Shown: positions 1 through 5,685 of the stretch, one piece after another
Layout of the letters: the number at the start of each line of letters is the position of its first letter
How positions within the stretch are numbered: position 1 is the first letter of the stretch
Assembly (NCBI GenBank): GCA_002780705.1
Contig: PEUP01000001.1
Coordinates: 2,071-15,656 of the forward strand
Origin: Elusimicrobia bacterium CG03_land_8_20_14_0_80_50_18
GTDB lineage: Bacteria > CG03
Direction: 5' to 3'
DNA: 13,586 bases
The notes under the pieces: model-generated
Databases searched by the model: none
What the model saw: only the letters and a program-made list of their open reading frames with translations
What the model was told of the DNA's origin: nothing
Made by a program: the position numbers and the translations under genes

Positions 1-985
1 ATGGCGAAAAAACGCCGCTTGTCACCTCGCCTATGTCCTTTCCTCCGCTTAAAATCCTGTAATGCGCGCGGGGGCTCCTGCGGCCTTCGCTTTTAAAAGC
101 TACTTTCTTTTTTGCGGCTCCCGCGGCCTTTCGCGACAAAAGGGCCTTTTTACCGGCGAAATCTTTATCATAATCCACAAACATGTCCAGCCCCGCCTCG
201 GCCGGTGTGGTATTCTCGTCGATATCGTGTCCGTAAAGGCTGTATCCCATTTCCAACCTGAGTATATCTCTCGCGCCAAGGCCCGCCGCTTTCACTCTCC
301 CGTCAGAAAGCAGCTTGCTCCAGAGCTCAACAGCTTTGGATGAATTTATAAAAATCTCATAGCCCAGCTCGCCCGTGTAGCCCGTGCGGCTTATCATGGC
401 CTTCTCACCGAGAATTTCAAAATGAGCGAAATTAAAATATTTCAGAGCCGTATCAATCCCGAGAGTCTCTTTCAGCACATCTCTTGAAAGAGGACCCTGC
501 AGATCTATCTTGGCCGTTTCAGCGGAAATGTCCGTGAGGGATGGTGACAGGGGTTGACTTTCGTGACTTATGGGGAGGGATAGTGACAGGGGTTGACTTT
601 CGATACTCATTAGGCGCTTTTTCAGAACCTCATAGTCGTTTTCAGCGGTCGCGGCGTTGACGACAATCATAAATTCCTCTTCACCGGTTCTGAAAATGAT
701 AAGGTCGTCTATTATACCGCCTTTGTCGTTAAGAAGGAAACCGTATCTGCTTTTTCCCGCCGGAAGCGACGAAACATTCCGGGTGACGGCGCTGTCAAGC
801 TCCGCGGCATCCCCCCTGAACACAAATTCGCCCATGTGGCATATATCAAATACCGCGGCGGATTCGCGCGCCGCCTTGTGCTCGGCGAGAATTCCCTCGT
901 ATGAAATGGGCATATACCATCCGCCGAAAGGAGCGAAACGCGCGAGCAGCTTCTTGTGTTCGCCGTAAAGAGGAGTCAGTTTCAT
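1..985 (-). CDS. gcvT: Aminomethyltransferase, glycine cleavage system T protein (C-terminus cut off by window edge)
   Basis: GcvT transfers the methylene carbon of aminomethylated lipoyl-H-protein to tetrahydrofolate and releases ammonia, in the cytoplasmic glycine cleavage complex. The minus frame is open for 328 residues and runs off base 1, so roughly 35-45 C-terminal residues of a usual 360-370 are missing. Family landmarks are the N-terminal TPLYGEH, the FGGWYMPISY segment (20-29), FDICHMGEF (46-54), NDKGGIIDDL (86-95), LQGPLS (162-167), RTGYTGELGYE (200-210) and GARDILRLEMGYSLYG (237-252). I chose ATG at 985 because GAAGG lies 8 nt upstream; ATGs at 991 and 1000 are in the same frame. 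Residues 125-150 are two copies of a 13-residue repeat (…ESQPLS…SL) encoded by a 39-bp tandem repeat. Normal T proteins have only a short linker there. The frame stays open, so the gene looks functional. Confidence 0.95.
   Translation of the reverse strand, partial: MKLTPLYGEHKKLLARFAPFGGWYMPISYEGILAEHKAARESAAVFDICHMGEFVFRGDAAELDSAVTRNVSSLPAGKSRYGFLLNDKGGIIDDLIIFRTGEEEFMIVVNAATAENDYEVLKKRLMSIESQPLSLSLPISHESQPLSPSLTDISAETAKIDLQGPLSRDVLKETLGIDTALKYFNFAHFEILGEKAMISRTGYTGELGYEIFINSSKAVELWSKLLSDGRVKAAGLGARDILRLEMGYSLYGHDIDENTTPAEAGLDMFVDYDKDFAGKKALLSRKAAGAAKKKVAFKSEGRRSPRAHYRILSGGKDIGEVTSGVFSP
536..613. repeat. Tandem 39-bp repeat, two copies, in frame inside gcvT
   Basis: Copies are 536-574 and 575-613. 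The first 28 bases of each copy (536-563 and 575-602) differ at a single position (543 versus 582), while the remaining 11 bases match at only 6 positions. The core on the plus strand contains GTGACAGGGGTTGACTTTCG. The period is 39 bp, exactly 13 codons, and the unit boundaries coincide with gcvT codon boundaries: LMSIESQPLSLSL, then PISHESQPLSPSL. The strongly conserved core with a diverged spacer suggests an inserted repeat unit and not a simple slippage product. Confidence 0.9.
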
Positions 986-998
986 ATCCATGGCCTTC

Positions 999-1027
999 AT
1001 TATATTTCTTAAAACGTTTTTTAGCAA
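999..1027 (-). promoter_or_regulatory. Candidate promoter for gcvT
   Basis: On the minus strand a -35-like TTGCTA (1022-1027) is followed after 17 bp by a perfect TATAAT (999-1004). The predicted transcript start is near 992, only about 7 nt before the ATG at 985, so the mRNA would be nearly leaderless and would not contain the GAAGG Shine-Dalgarno (993-997). Either the site is fortuitous or the transcript starts very close to the start codon. Confidence 0.45.
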
Positions 1028-1036
1028 ATCCGGAAA

Positions 1037-1235
1037 AAAGTAGCCGCAAAGCGTCAGCTTTGCCTTTGTAATTTTGGAAGAGCTTCGCTCCGCGGCTTAC
1101 AAGGGCAGACCGAGACAGAATGTCCGCCACTGAAATGTTGTACGCCGCGGCGCACTTTCAGCATCCCTGCCCCGCCGGCCGGCTGGCGCCGAGGCGGAGT
1201 CTGCCGTGGCGCTTGGTGGAGTCTGCGGCTACTTT
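1037..1235. repeat. Non-coding, hairpin-rich element bounded by a 12-bp inverted repeat (MITE-like)
   Basis: This fills most of the gene-free stretch between gcvT and hipB. A perfect 12-bp inverted repeat, AAAGTAGCCGCA at 1037-1048 and TGCGGCTACTTT at 1224-1235, encloses 175 bp. Inside are the hairpin CAAAGC-GTCA-GCTTTG near 1047, a GAGC-TTC-GCTC hairpin near 1081, a CTGAAA/TTTCAG pair around 1132-1170, GC-rich palindromes such as GCCGGCCGGC, and a direct repeat GGYGGAGTCTGC at 1193-1204 and 1215-1226 (period 22). No credible coding frame is seen. No clear target-site duplication was found, so mobility is an inference; it could equally be a structured regulatory region. Confidence 0.5.
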
Positions 1236-1255
1236 AAGATTTTTCAGTTAGCAAT

Positions 1256-1273
1256 TACACCCTGATGGGTATA
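1256..1273. promoter_or_regulatory. hip operator 1
   Basis: Palindrome TACACC-N6-GGTATA, one mismatch from perfect symmetry. It is the most upstream of three sites with the same half-site and spacing ahead of hipB; the centre is 41 bp from operator 2. It overlaps a stray TATAAT (1270-1275) that has only a poor -35 (TTAGCA). Likely bound by the HipB-like repressor encoded downstream. Confidence 0.7.
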
Positions 1274-1296
1274 ATTTTTGTTTTTGGCTCCAAAAT

Positions 1297-1314
1297 TATA
1301 CCCTAAAAGGTATA
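1297..1314. promoter_or_regulatory. hip operator 2
   Basis: Perfect palindrome TATACC-N6-GGTATA, the best of the three. Its centre (1305.5) lies 42 bp from that of operator 3 and 41 bp from operator 1, about four helical turns each. It sits upstream of the -35 box, where a repressor could cooperate or loop with one bound at operator 3. Confidence 0.75.
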
Positions 1315-1331
1315 GCGCGCATTCAAAATCC

Positions 1332-1360
1332 TTGACATTATACCCGAAAGGGTCTATAAT
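1332..1360 (+). promoter_or_regulatory. Consensus sigma70 promoter of the hipBST operon with embedded operator 3
   Basis: TTGACA (1332-1337), a 17-bp spacer and TATAAT (1355-1360) match the consensus at all positions. Operator 3, TATACC-N6-GGTCTA (1339-1356), occupies the spacer and the first bases of the -10 box, so repressor binding would exclude RNA polymerase. Predicted start is near 1367, leaving an untranslated leader of about 11 nt. A perfect promoter kept shut by its own product is the standard design for toxin-antitoxin autoregulation. Confidence 0.9.
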
Positions 1361-1377
1361 ACTGTCAAGAGCTGAAT

Positions 1378-1581
1378 ATGAATCCGGGAAATAAAATAAA
1401 AGAATTAAGAAAAAAATTTCGCCTCACTCAAATTGAATTGTCTGAACGCGCGGGGGTGGGATTGAGATTTATCAGGGAACTGGAACAGGGCAAAGAAACT
1501 GTACAGCTTGATAAGGTCAATCAGGTGCTGCGCTTTTTCGGATATCACATTGAAATCACAAAAGATGAAAAAGAATTATAG
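1378..1581 (+). CDS. hipB: HipB-like XRE-family antitoxin and transcriptional repressor
   Basis: A 67-residue helix-turn-helix protein of the XRE/Cro-CI type, the first gene of a three-gene operon. The HTH spans about residues 5-58: IKELRKKFRLTQIELSERAG forms the first helices with the conserved TQ-x-x-L-x-x-x-AG pattern, then VGLRFIRELEQGKETVQ (recognition helix and turn) and LDKVNQVLRFFGY. This is the usual size and layout of HipB. In the family it dimerises, binds operator palindromes and represses its own operon, and in HipBA/HipBST it also contacts the kinase. The three palindromes upstream are its expected sites. The leader is very short with only a weak AGAG before the ATG, so translation may be poorly Shine-Dalgarno dependent. 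Its 3' end overlaps hipS by 17 nt. Confidence 0.9.
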   Translation: MNPGNKIKELRKKFRLTQIELSERAGVGLRFIRELEQGKETVQLDKVNQVLRFFGYHIEITKDEKEL

Positions 1582-1888
1582 AAAAGCGGCGGTATATTCG
1601 CACAAACACAAGGCGGGGATGCTGGAAGAGACAGAAAAAGGATACAAATTCACCTACGAAAAAAAATTCATTGAGCTCAATGTGCCGATTTCTGTTTCAC
1701 TGCCTTTACGGACAGAGCCCTATGAAAGCGATATACTCTTTCCCTTTTTTCAGGGCCTGCTCCCTGAGGGCTGGTACCTTGAGATGGTCGCATCCACATT
1801 GAAAATAGACAGAAACGATGATTACGGCATTCTTCTTGCGACCTGCAAAGAAACAATCGGCGCGGTATCCATAGAGGAAATATTATGA
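1565..1888 (+). CDS. hipS: HipS-like protein: stand-alone HipA N-terminal subdomain, probable antitoxin
   Basis: 107 residues corresponding only to the N-terminal subdomain of HipA. Visible landmarks are AAVYSHKHKAGML (8-20), the FTYEKKF strand (29-35), PISVSLPLR (41-49) and FPFFQGLLPEGW (59-70, the counterpart of the HipA F-DNLLPD segment), then DDYGILLATCKETIGAVSI. I start it at ATG 1565, which gives the subdomain without extra residues and a 17-nt overlap with hipB; an upstream ATG at 1508 would add 19 unrelated residues read from the hipB region. Its TGA overlaps the hipT ATG by 4 nt, pointing to coupled translation and fixed stoichiometry. In characterised HipBST systems HipS is the factor that neutralises the HipT kinase; assigning that role here rests on architecture and order. 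Confidence 0.85.
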   Translation: MKKNYRKAAVYSHKHKAGMLEETEKGYKFTYEKKFIELNVPISVSLPLRTEPYESDILFPFFQGLLPEGWYLEMVASTLKIDRNDDYGILLATCKETIGAVSIEEIL

Positions 1889-2736
1889 ACGGCAAAGAAC
1901 TTTTCGGCGTCAGTTATGTCCCCCGGATAGATCTGTCATTAAACGAATTAACGGCAAAAGCTCAGGAGACAGCGGGGAAATTATCCATTTCAGGAGTGCA
2001 GACGAAACTCTCTATGAAACTGGATAAAAAGACAAAAAAAATAATATCTGTCGCCGAGGGCGGAGAATACATCCTTAAACCTCAAACCGGAAATTATCCG
2101 CAGGTGCCCGAAAACGAGAATCTGTGCATGACAATCGCCGGCGGGATAGGGCTGGATGTCCCGCCTCACGCTTTACTGAAATTAACAGACGGCAGTTTCG
2201 CCTTTATCATAAAAAGATTTGACCGCGTAAACGGCCGTAAGATAAACCAGGAGGATTTCTGCCAGATTCTTGGAAAATCAACCCGCGACAAATACAGCGG
2301 TTCAATCGAGCAGATAGCGAACAGATTAAAGGGAATTTCGGAAATACCCGGGCTGGATATCCAGCGCCTTTACGAAAGAGTTCTGTTCTTTTTCATAATC
2401 GGAAACGGCGACGCTCATTTGAAAAATTTCTCCATTAACTACACGAATATGGACGATATCCGCCTGTCACCCGCTTATGATATCGTGTCCTCTAAATTGC
2501 TGATCCCCGGCGAAGAAGACGCCGCGTTATCAGTAAACGGCAAAAAGAATAATTTACGGAAGGGGGATTTTCTCGCTTTCGCCGCAAAATACAACATACC
2601 TGAAAAAATCACCGCGAATATTCTTGATAAAAAACAATTGATCCTTGACGCCATAGCGGATTCGCAGTTAACAGTGGATTTTAGAAAAAAATTAAAAGCT
2701 ATCGTCGAAGAAAGATTTGCGAGACTCTCCGCGTAA
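1885..2736 (+). CDS. hipT: HipT-like serine/threonine kinase toxin (HipA kinase domain without N-terminal subdomain)
   Basis: 283-residue HipA-fold kinase. Order of motifs: Gly-rich loop KLSISGVQTK (32-41) with the Ser-Ile-Ser pair S34/S36 where HipT-type kinases autophosphorylate; ATP-lysine in EYILKP (K65); PENEN (75-79); FIIKRFDR (107-114); catalytic GDAHLKNFS with D176 and N181; Mg-binding LSPAYD with D199. All residues needed for activity are present, so the toxin looks intact. It lacks the roughly 100-residue N-terminal subdomain of full HipA, which is encoded by the gene just upstream through a 4-nt ATGA junction. HipA phosphorylates glutamyl-tRNA synthetase and E. coli HipT phosphorylates tryptophanyl-tRNA synthetase; the substrate here cannot be read from sequence. 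The stop codon is immediately followed by a GC-rich palindrome. Confidence 0.9.
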   Translation: MNGKELFGVSYVPRIDLSLNELTAKAQETAGKLSISGVQTKLSMKLDKKTKKIISVAEGGEYILKPQTGNYPQVPENENLCMTIAGGIGLDVPPHALLKLTDGSFAFIIKRFDRVNGRKINQEDFCQILGKSTRDKYSGSIEQIANRLKGISEIPGLDIQRLYERVLFFFIIGNGDAHLKNFSINYTNMDDIRLSPAYDIVSSKLLIPGEEDAALSVNGKKNNLRKGDFLAFAAKYNIPEKITANILDKKQLILDAIADSQLTVDFRKKLKAIVEERFARLSA

Positions 2737-2821
2737 AATCCGCGCGGGCGGCGCGCGGACGACACAGCAACCTTTGTCAGAATACAATATAATGTAAAAT
2801 CCGCGCGGGCGACGCGCGGAC
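2733..2821. repeat. Two near-identical GC-rich palindromes after hipT
   Basis: A 28-bp unit occurs at 2733-2760 and 2794-2821 with one mismatch (period 61). Each contains TCCGCGCG, a 5-nt loop and CGCGCGGA, a perfect 8-bp stem (2739-2746 with 2752-2759 in copy 1). Copy 1 begins inside the hipT stop codon. They resemble REP-type dispersed palindromes and could protect the 3' end of the mRNA or help stop transcription between convergent genes. Confidence 0.75.
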
Positions 2822-2884
2822 TGCCTGTGCCAGAAGCAGATAAACACTCAGCTCATTGAGCTTTTTTCAAATCAGGCAGCCGCG
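2815..2884 (+). terminator. Probable terminator of the hipBST operon
   Basis: A short hairpin AGCTC-ATT-GAGCT (2850-2862) runs into six T residues (2862-2867). It lies in the loop of a larger imperfect inverted repeat: CGCGG plus CTGCCTG (2815-2827, one bulged A) pairs with CAGGCAGCCGCG (2873-2884). The inner stem is only 5 bp, so termination may be partial. The T tract serves only the plus strand. Confidence 0.55.
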
Positions 2885-2887
2885 ATT

Positions 2888-3604
2888 TCAATGCTTCAGC
2901 GCCTTGCGCGCCATCCGGTGGAGTTCAGGATTTGCGAGAGCCGTGATTTTCTTCTTAACAACTCTGGAAAAATACTCCCGCTCTGTTTTGCTTAATTTCT
3001 CACCGTTCAGCTTCTTGGCGAATAATTCCTTCTGCTTCGGCGAAAATATTTGGGACTGGGCATATTCCAGAGACAGTTTCTCATATCTTTGACTGGACTC
3101 AGCGGCATTCAAATCACTTTCGCTCAGATAATTATTGAATATTTTCTCTATTCGCGACGGGTTCAGGCGATATACCCCCGCAATTACAAAATCCCGACTG
3201 TCTTTGAAACTCTTATAAAAAGAGTTGACGCGATTTAAATCTTTCTTGGACCGGGCGACATCATCTTTCTCCAGTCGTGGACATTTTATTTTCAGGCGTT
3301 TGTATAACGCCAGCGAAAGCAGCGACAGTTCTTTTAACACGATTCTGTCCTGCTGCTTCCGTAGCAGTTTACTCACACGCTCACGCTCAAACTCTCCTTT
3401 TGCTGAGGCGGAGAACAGCATCACCGGGAAACCCTCCAGCAACCTGATTTCACGGCTGAGTATAACTTCCGCGAGCACTTCATTAGCATTGGAAGATTCT
3501 TCCGGAGCCAGCAAGCTAAAACCCAAATTCCTGACTTTTTCCAGCAGCCCCTGTTTATTTATTCTATTTTGCATTGTTTCACTCAAGCAATTGCATATTT
3601 CCAT
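2888..3604 (-). CDS. Protein of unknown function with lysine-rich C-terminal module
   Basis: 238 residues, charged, predicted mostly helical, with no signal peptide or membrane segment. I do not recognise a catalytic motif. The N-terminal half (18-100) contains LLEKVRNLGFSLLAPEE and a hydrophobic strand EGFPVMLFSAS; the middle (100-170) is rich in Lys and Arg; the C-terminus (190-235) has the compact motif FSPKQKELFAKKLNGEKLSK then TEREYFSRVVKKK and ANPELHRMARK, which looks like a conserved module. ATG 3604 is preceded by a strong promoter with only about 11 nt of leader; a second in-frame Met is at residue 11. It is convergent to hipBST, AT-rich like it, and stands apart from the yggU operon, so it is probably accessory. 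A regulator or a defence/toxin-related role is possible, but nothing in the sequence proves it. Confidence 0.7.
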   Translation of the reverse strand: MEICNCLSETMQNRINKQGLLEKVRNLGFSLLAPEESSNANEVLAEVILSREIRLLEGFPVMLFSASAKGEFERERVSKLLRKQQDRIVLKELSLLSLALYKRLKIKCPRLEKDDVARSKKDLNRVNSFYKSFKDSRDFVIAGVYRLNPSRIEKIFNNYLSESDLNAAESSQRYEKLSLEYAQSQIFSPKQKELFAKKLNGEKLSKTEREYFSRVVKKKITALANPELHRMARKALKH

Positions 3605-3621
3605 ACAACTTCTTGCATATA

Positions 3622-3650
3622 TTTATACAATTTTGTCAATAAATTGTCAA
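3622..3650 (-). promoter_or_regulatory. Strong promoter of the 238-residue gene
   Basis: On the minus strand TTGACA (3645-3650), 17 bp, TATAAA (3622-3627). The predicted start is near 3615, about 11 nt before the ATG at 3604. A second TTGACAA copy (the motif repeats after 11 bp) lies within the spacer, and CAATTT…AAAATTG is roughly symmetrical, so an operator could overlap the promoter. A run of seven G (3653-3659 on plus) abuts the -35 side. Confidence 0.8.
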
Positions 3651-3680
3651 TAGGGGGGGCTCGTTGGCCATAACACCATT

Positions 3681-3902
3681 TTATTTTTTAATTTCAATGA
3701 GCTTGACCGGAGCGGCGGGGCCGTGAAGTATGGTGACCGCGGATTTGGGAACATTGAAGTGCGCGGCGAGAATCTCTATGAGGCGATGATTGGCGCGGCC
3801 CTTAACGGGGGGGGCGTCCACTTTAACGCAGAGCATGCCGTCCGCGCGCTCAGTGACCGAAGACGTTTTACTTCCCGCGTTAACCTTGACCTTTATTTTC
3901 AT
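3681..3902 (-). CDS. yggU: DUF167/YggU family protein
   Basis: A 73-residue protein of the YggU/UPF0235 family, whose members are small alpha/beta proteins of unresolved function. The signature is the N-terminal strand KIKVKVNAGSK, then LCVKVDAPPVKGRANHRLIEILA (24-46) followed by FNVPKSAVTILHG (49-61) and a final strand KLIEIKK. The length is slightly short of the usual 80-100 but all core elements are present. The ATG at 3902 is preceded by AGGA at 6-nt spacing and the gene overlaps the end of rsmA by 23 nt, making it the last gene of the operon. Codons for APPV include an uninterrupted run of eight C (3807-3814 on plus), a potential slippage site; the frame is intact here. No convincing intrinsic terminator follows. 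Confidence 0.9.
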   Translation of the reverse strand: MKIKVKVNAGSKTSSVTERADGMLCVKVDAPPVKGRANHRLIEILAAHFNVPKSAVTILHGPAAPVKLIEIKK

Positions 3903-4638
3903 GGATTATCCTGAATAATTTTAAATATTGCTCCGGCGGCACATCCTGAGGCCTGGCGGCGGAGGCAATGGCGGGCTGCGCTGAAATCCTGACACCCTCA
4001 CCGGATGGAAGCCGCTTCAAATTATTGGCAAGGGTCTTGCGCTTTGAAAAAAAACAGATGTTCATAAACTCTTTCCACGCGCTCACATCTATGCCTGTTT
4101 TTTTATTTCGCAGGACGAGCACCGCCGCGTCAACTTTTGGAGGCGGGCTGAAACATTTCTTTGAGAATGTGAAGACGAGCTCAACATAAAAAAAGACAGA
4201 TGCCGCAACGGATGTCCGTCCGTAGAGGGAAGAACCGCTCGCCGAGGCAAAACGCTCCGCCGTTTCTTTCTGGAGCGTGAGGACAGCCGTATTCCAGAGC
4301 GGCAGGCCGGCGAGATAATAAATTATGTCCGTTGATATGCCGTACGGCAGATTGCTTATTATGTTAAAAGGAGAGCCGTCAAAAAAACCGTTTTCTTCCA
4401 GTATGTCGCCCGTTATGACACGCAATTTTTCGCCGCCGAATTTCCCTTTAAGATAACAGGCGAGTTTCGGGTCTTTTTCAACACAGATGAGATTGTCCGC
4501 GAGCTCCGCCAGCTTGTATGTCAGGGCGCCCCTCCCGGGTCCGATTTCCAGAATATTTCCCCCGCGGGGCAAAAGCGAGATTATTTTTTCAACAACAGCT
4601 TTGTCTTTGAGAAAATGCTGCCCGAATTTCTCAGGCAT
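3880..4638 (-). CDS. rsmA: 16S rRNA dimethyladenosine transferase
   Basis: RsmA/KsgA uses S-adenosylmethionine to dimethylate the two adjacent adenines in the 3'-terminal loop of 16S rRNA (A1518/A1519 in E. coli) during late 30S assembly. Landmarks: GQHFL (6-10); SAM motif I EIGPGRGALT (31-40); acidic residue E54; GDIL (77-80); catalytic motif IV NLPYG (96-100), the N6-adenine methyltransferase signature; LQKETAERF (122-130); FSPPPKVDAAV (163-173); C-terminal KTLANNLK (201-208) and RPQDVPPEQYLKLF (229-242). At 252 residues it is near the usual 255-290. The ATG abuts the thrC stop codon with no gap, and the 3' end is overlapped by yggU. Nothing appears to be missing. Confidence 0.96.
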   Translation of the reverse strand: MPEKFGQHFLKDKAVVEKIISLLPRGGNILEIGPGRGALTYKLAELADNLICVEKDPKLACYLKGKFGGEKLRVITGDILEENGFFDGSPFNIISNLPYGISTDIIYYLAGLPLWNTAVLTLQKETAERFASASGSSLYGRTSVAASVFFYVELVFTFSKKCFSPPPKVDAAVLVLRNKKTGIDVSAWKEFMNICFFSKRKTLANNLKRLPSGEGVRISAQPAIASAARPQDVPPEQYLKLFRIIHENKGQG

Positions 4639-5685
4639 TTATTCCAGACCTAAAAGTTTACAGACTTCCTCGAGCGCCGGTTCGGCAAGAGCAGGGTGAT
4701 CGCAGGATTTGATGGCCGTGTCGGGGTCTTTCAGGCCGTGGCCGGTGAGAGTGGCCGTTATTATCGTTCTTTCCGACGCGTTTTTAAAATAACCCTTTTT
4801 GTTGTATTTGATGAGCCCCGCCACGCTCGCGGCCGAAGCGGGCTCGCAGAAAACACCTTCCAGGCCCGCAAGGGCTTTATAGGCGAAAATTATTTCATCA
4901 TCCGTCACCTTATCTATGACGCCGAGAGATTCGTCTCTGGCCTCTTCCGCCTTTTTCCATGAGGCGGGGTTGCCTATCTTTATGGCCGTGGCCACGGTCT
5001 GAGGGTCTTTTATTATGTGTCTGTCAACGATGGGCGCGGATTTGGCCGCCTGAAAGCCGAGCATCACCGGACGGACGGCTGAATATTCTTTATAGCCCTT
5101 CCAGTAGGCCGTTATGTTGCCGGCGTTGCCGACGGGAATAGCGTGATAATCCGGCGCGCGGCCAAGGTCGTCCACAATCTCAAAAGCGGCCGTTTTCTGG
5201 CCTTCTATCCTGAAAGGATTTATTGAATTGACGAGCTCAACGGGATATTTTTCGCATATTGCCCTCACAATTTTGAGTGAATCGTCAAAATTTCCCCTGA
5301 CGGCTACGATCTTAGCCCCGTGTATCATCGCCTGAGAGAGTTTGCCGAGAGCTATCGCCCCTTCCGGTATGACCACGAGAACTTTCATTTCCGCGCGGGC
5401 CGCATAGGCCGCGGCGGAAGCGGATGTGTTGCCTGTGGATGCGCAAATCACACATTCACAGCCTTTTTCGGCGGCCTTGGATATGGCCATTGTCATGCCC
5501 CTGTCCTTGAAAGAACCCGTCGGATTCAGGCCCTCGTATTTAACATAAAGCTGAAAAGGAAAAGAGAATTCTTTTTCAATGCGCGGAACCCTTATCAGCG
5601 GTGTGGAACCTTCCTGCAGAGATATGACAGGGGTGGCCGAAGTCACCGGCAGGTATTTCCTGTATTTTTCTATCAGGCCTTTCAT
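4639..5685 (-). CDS. thrC: Threonine synthase
   Basis: Converts O-phosphohomoserine to threonine with pyridoxal phosphate, the last step of the pathway begun by the adjacent homoserine dehydrogenase. At 348 residues it belongs to the short form typical of Bacillus-like ThrC. The PLP lysine is K60 in NPTGSFKDRGM (54-64), and STGNTSASAAAYA (83-95) and PVGNAGN (184-190) form the cofactor-phosphate and substrate loops. EPASAASVAG and TGHGLKDPD follow near the C-terminus. Its ATG overlaps the hom stop by 4 nt (ATGA), and its stop abuts the rsmA start. No kinase for homoserine (thrB) is seen in this window, so that step must be encoded elsewhere. Confidence 0.96.
   Translation of the reverse strand: MKGLIEKYRKYLPVTSATPVISLQEGSTPLIRVPRIEKEFSFPFQLYVKYEGLNPTGSFKDRGMTMAISKAAEKGCECVICASTGNTSASAAAYAARAEMKVLVVIPEGAIALGKLSQAMIHGAKIVAVRGNFDDSLKIVRAICEKYPVELVNSINPFRIEGQKTAAFEIVDDLGRAPDYHAIPVGNAGNITAYWKGYKEYSAVRPVMLGFQAAKSAPIVDRHIIKDPQTVATAIKIGNPASWKKAEEARDESLGVIDKVTDDEIIFAYKALAGLEGVFCEPASAASVAGLIKYNKKGYFKNASERTIITATLTGHGLKDPDTAIKSCDHPALAEPALEEVCKLLGLE

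Noticed and set aside
536..613. CRISPR array
   Set aside because: Only two repeats with an 11-bp interval, inside an intact gene, and no cas genes nearby.
846..1130. 94-codon minus-strand frame overlapping the start of gcvT and the inverted-repeat element
   Set aside because: Most of it runs in the wrong frame through gcvT and the rest through the hairpin-rich element; composition is Arg/Ala-rich with no motif or ribosome-binding site.
986..1260. Glycine riboswitch upstream of gcvT
   Set aside because: Glycine-dependent riboswitches often precede gcvT, but I see none of the conserved purine-rich aptamer core on the minus strand, and the region is explained by hairpins and an inverted repeat.
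1270..1275. Upstream second hip promoter using TATAAT at 1270-1275
   Set aside because: The matching -35 region (TTAGCA, 16-bp spacing) is poor, and the hexamer is explained as part of operator 1.
1508..1564. Longer hipS starting at ATG 1508
   Set aside because: The 19 added residues derive from the hipB coding region in another frame and do not resemble HipA N-termini.
3634..3639. Second TTGACA on the minus strand as an alternative -35 for the 238-residue gene
   Set aside because: No -10-like sequence lies 16-18 bp downstream of it; it falls in the spacer of the better promoter.
3651..3680. Intrinsic terminator after yggU
   Set aside because: Only a 3-4 bp possible stem (TGG…CCA) and no T tract on the minus strand.
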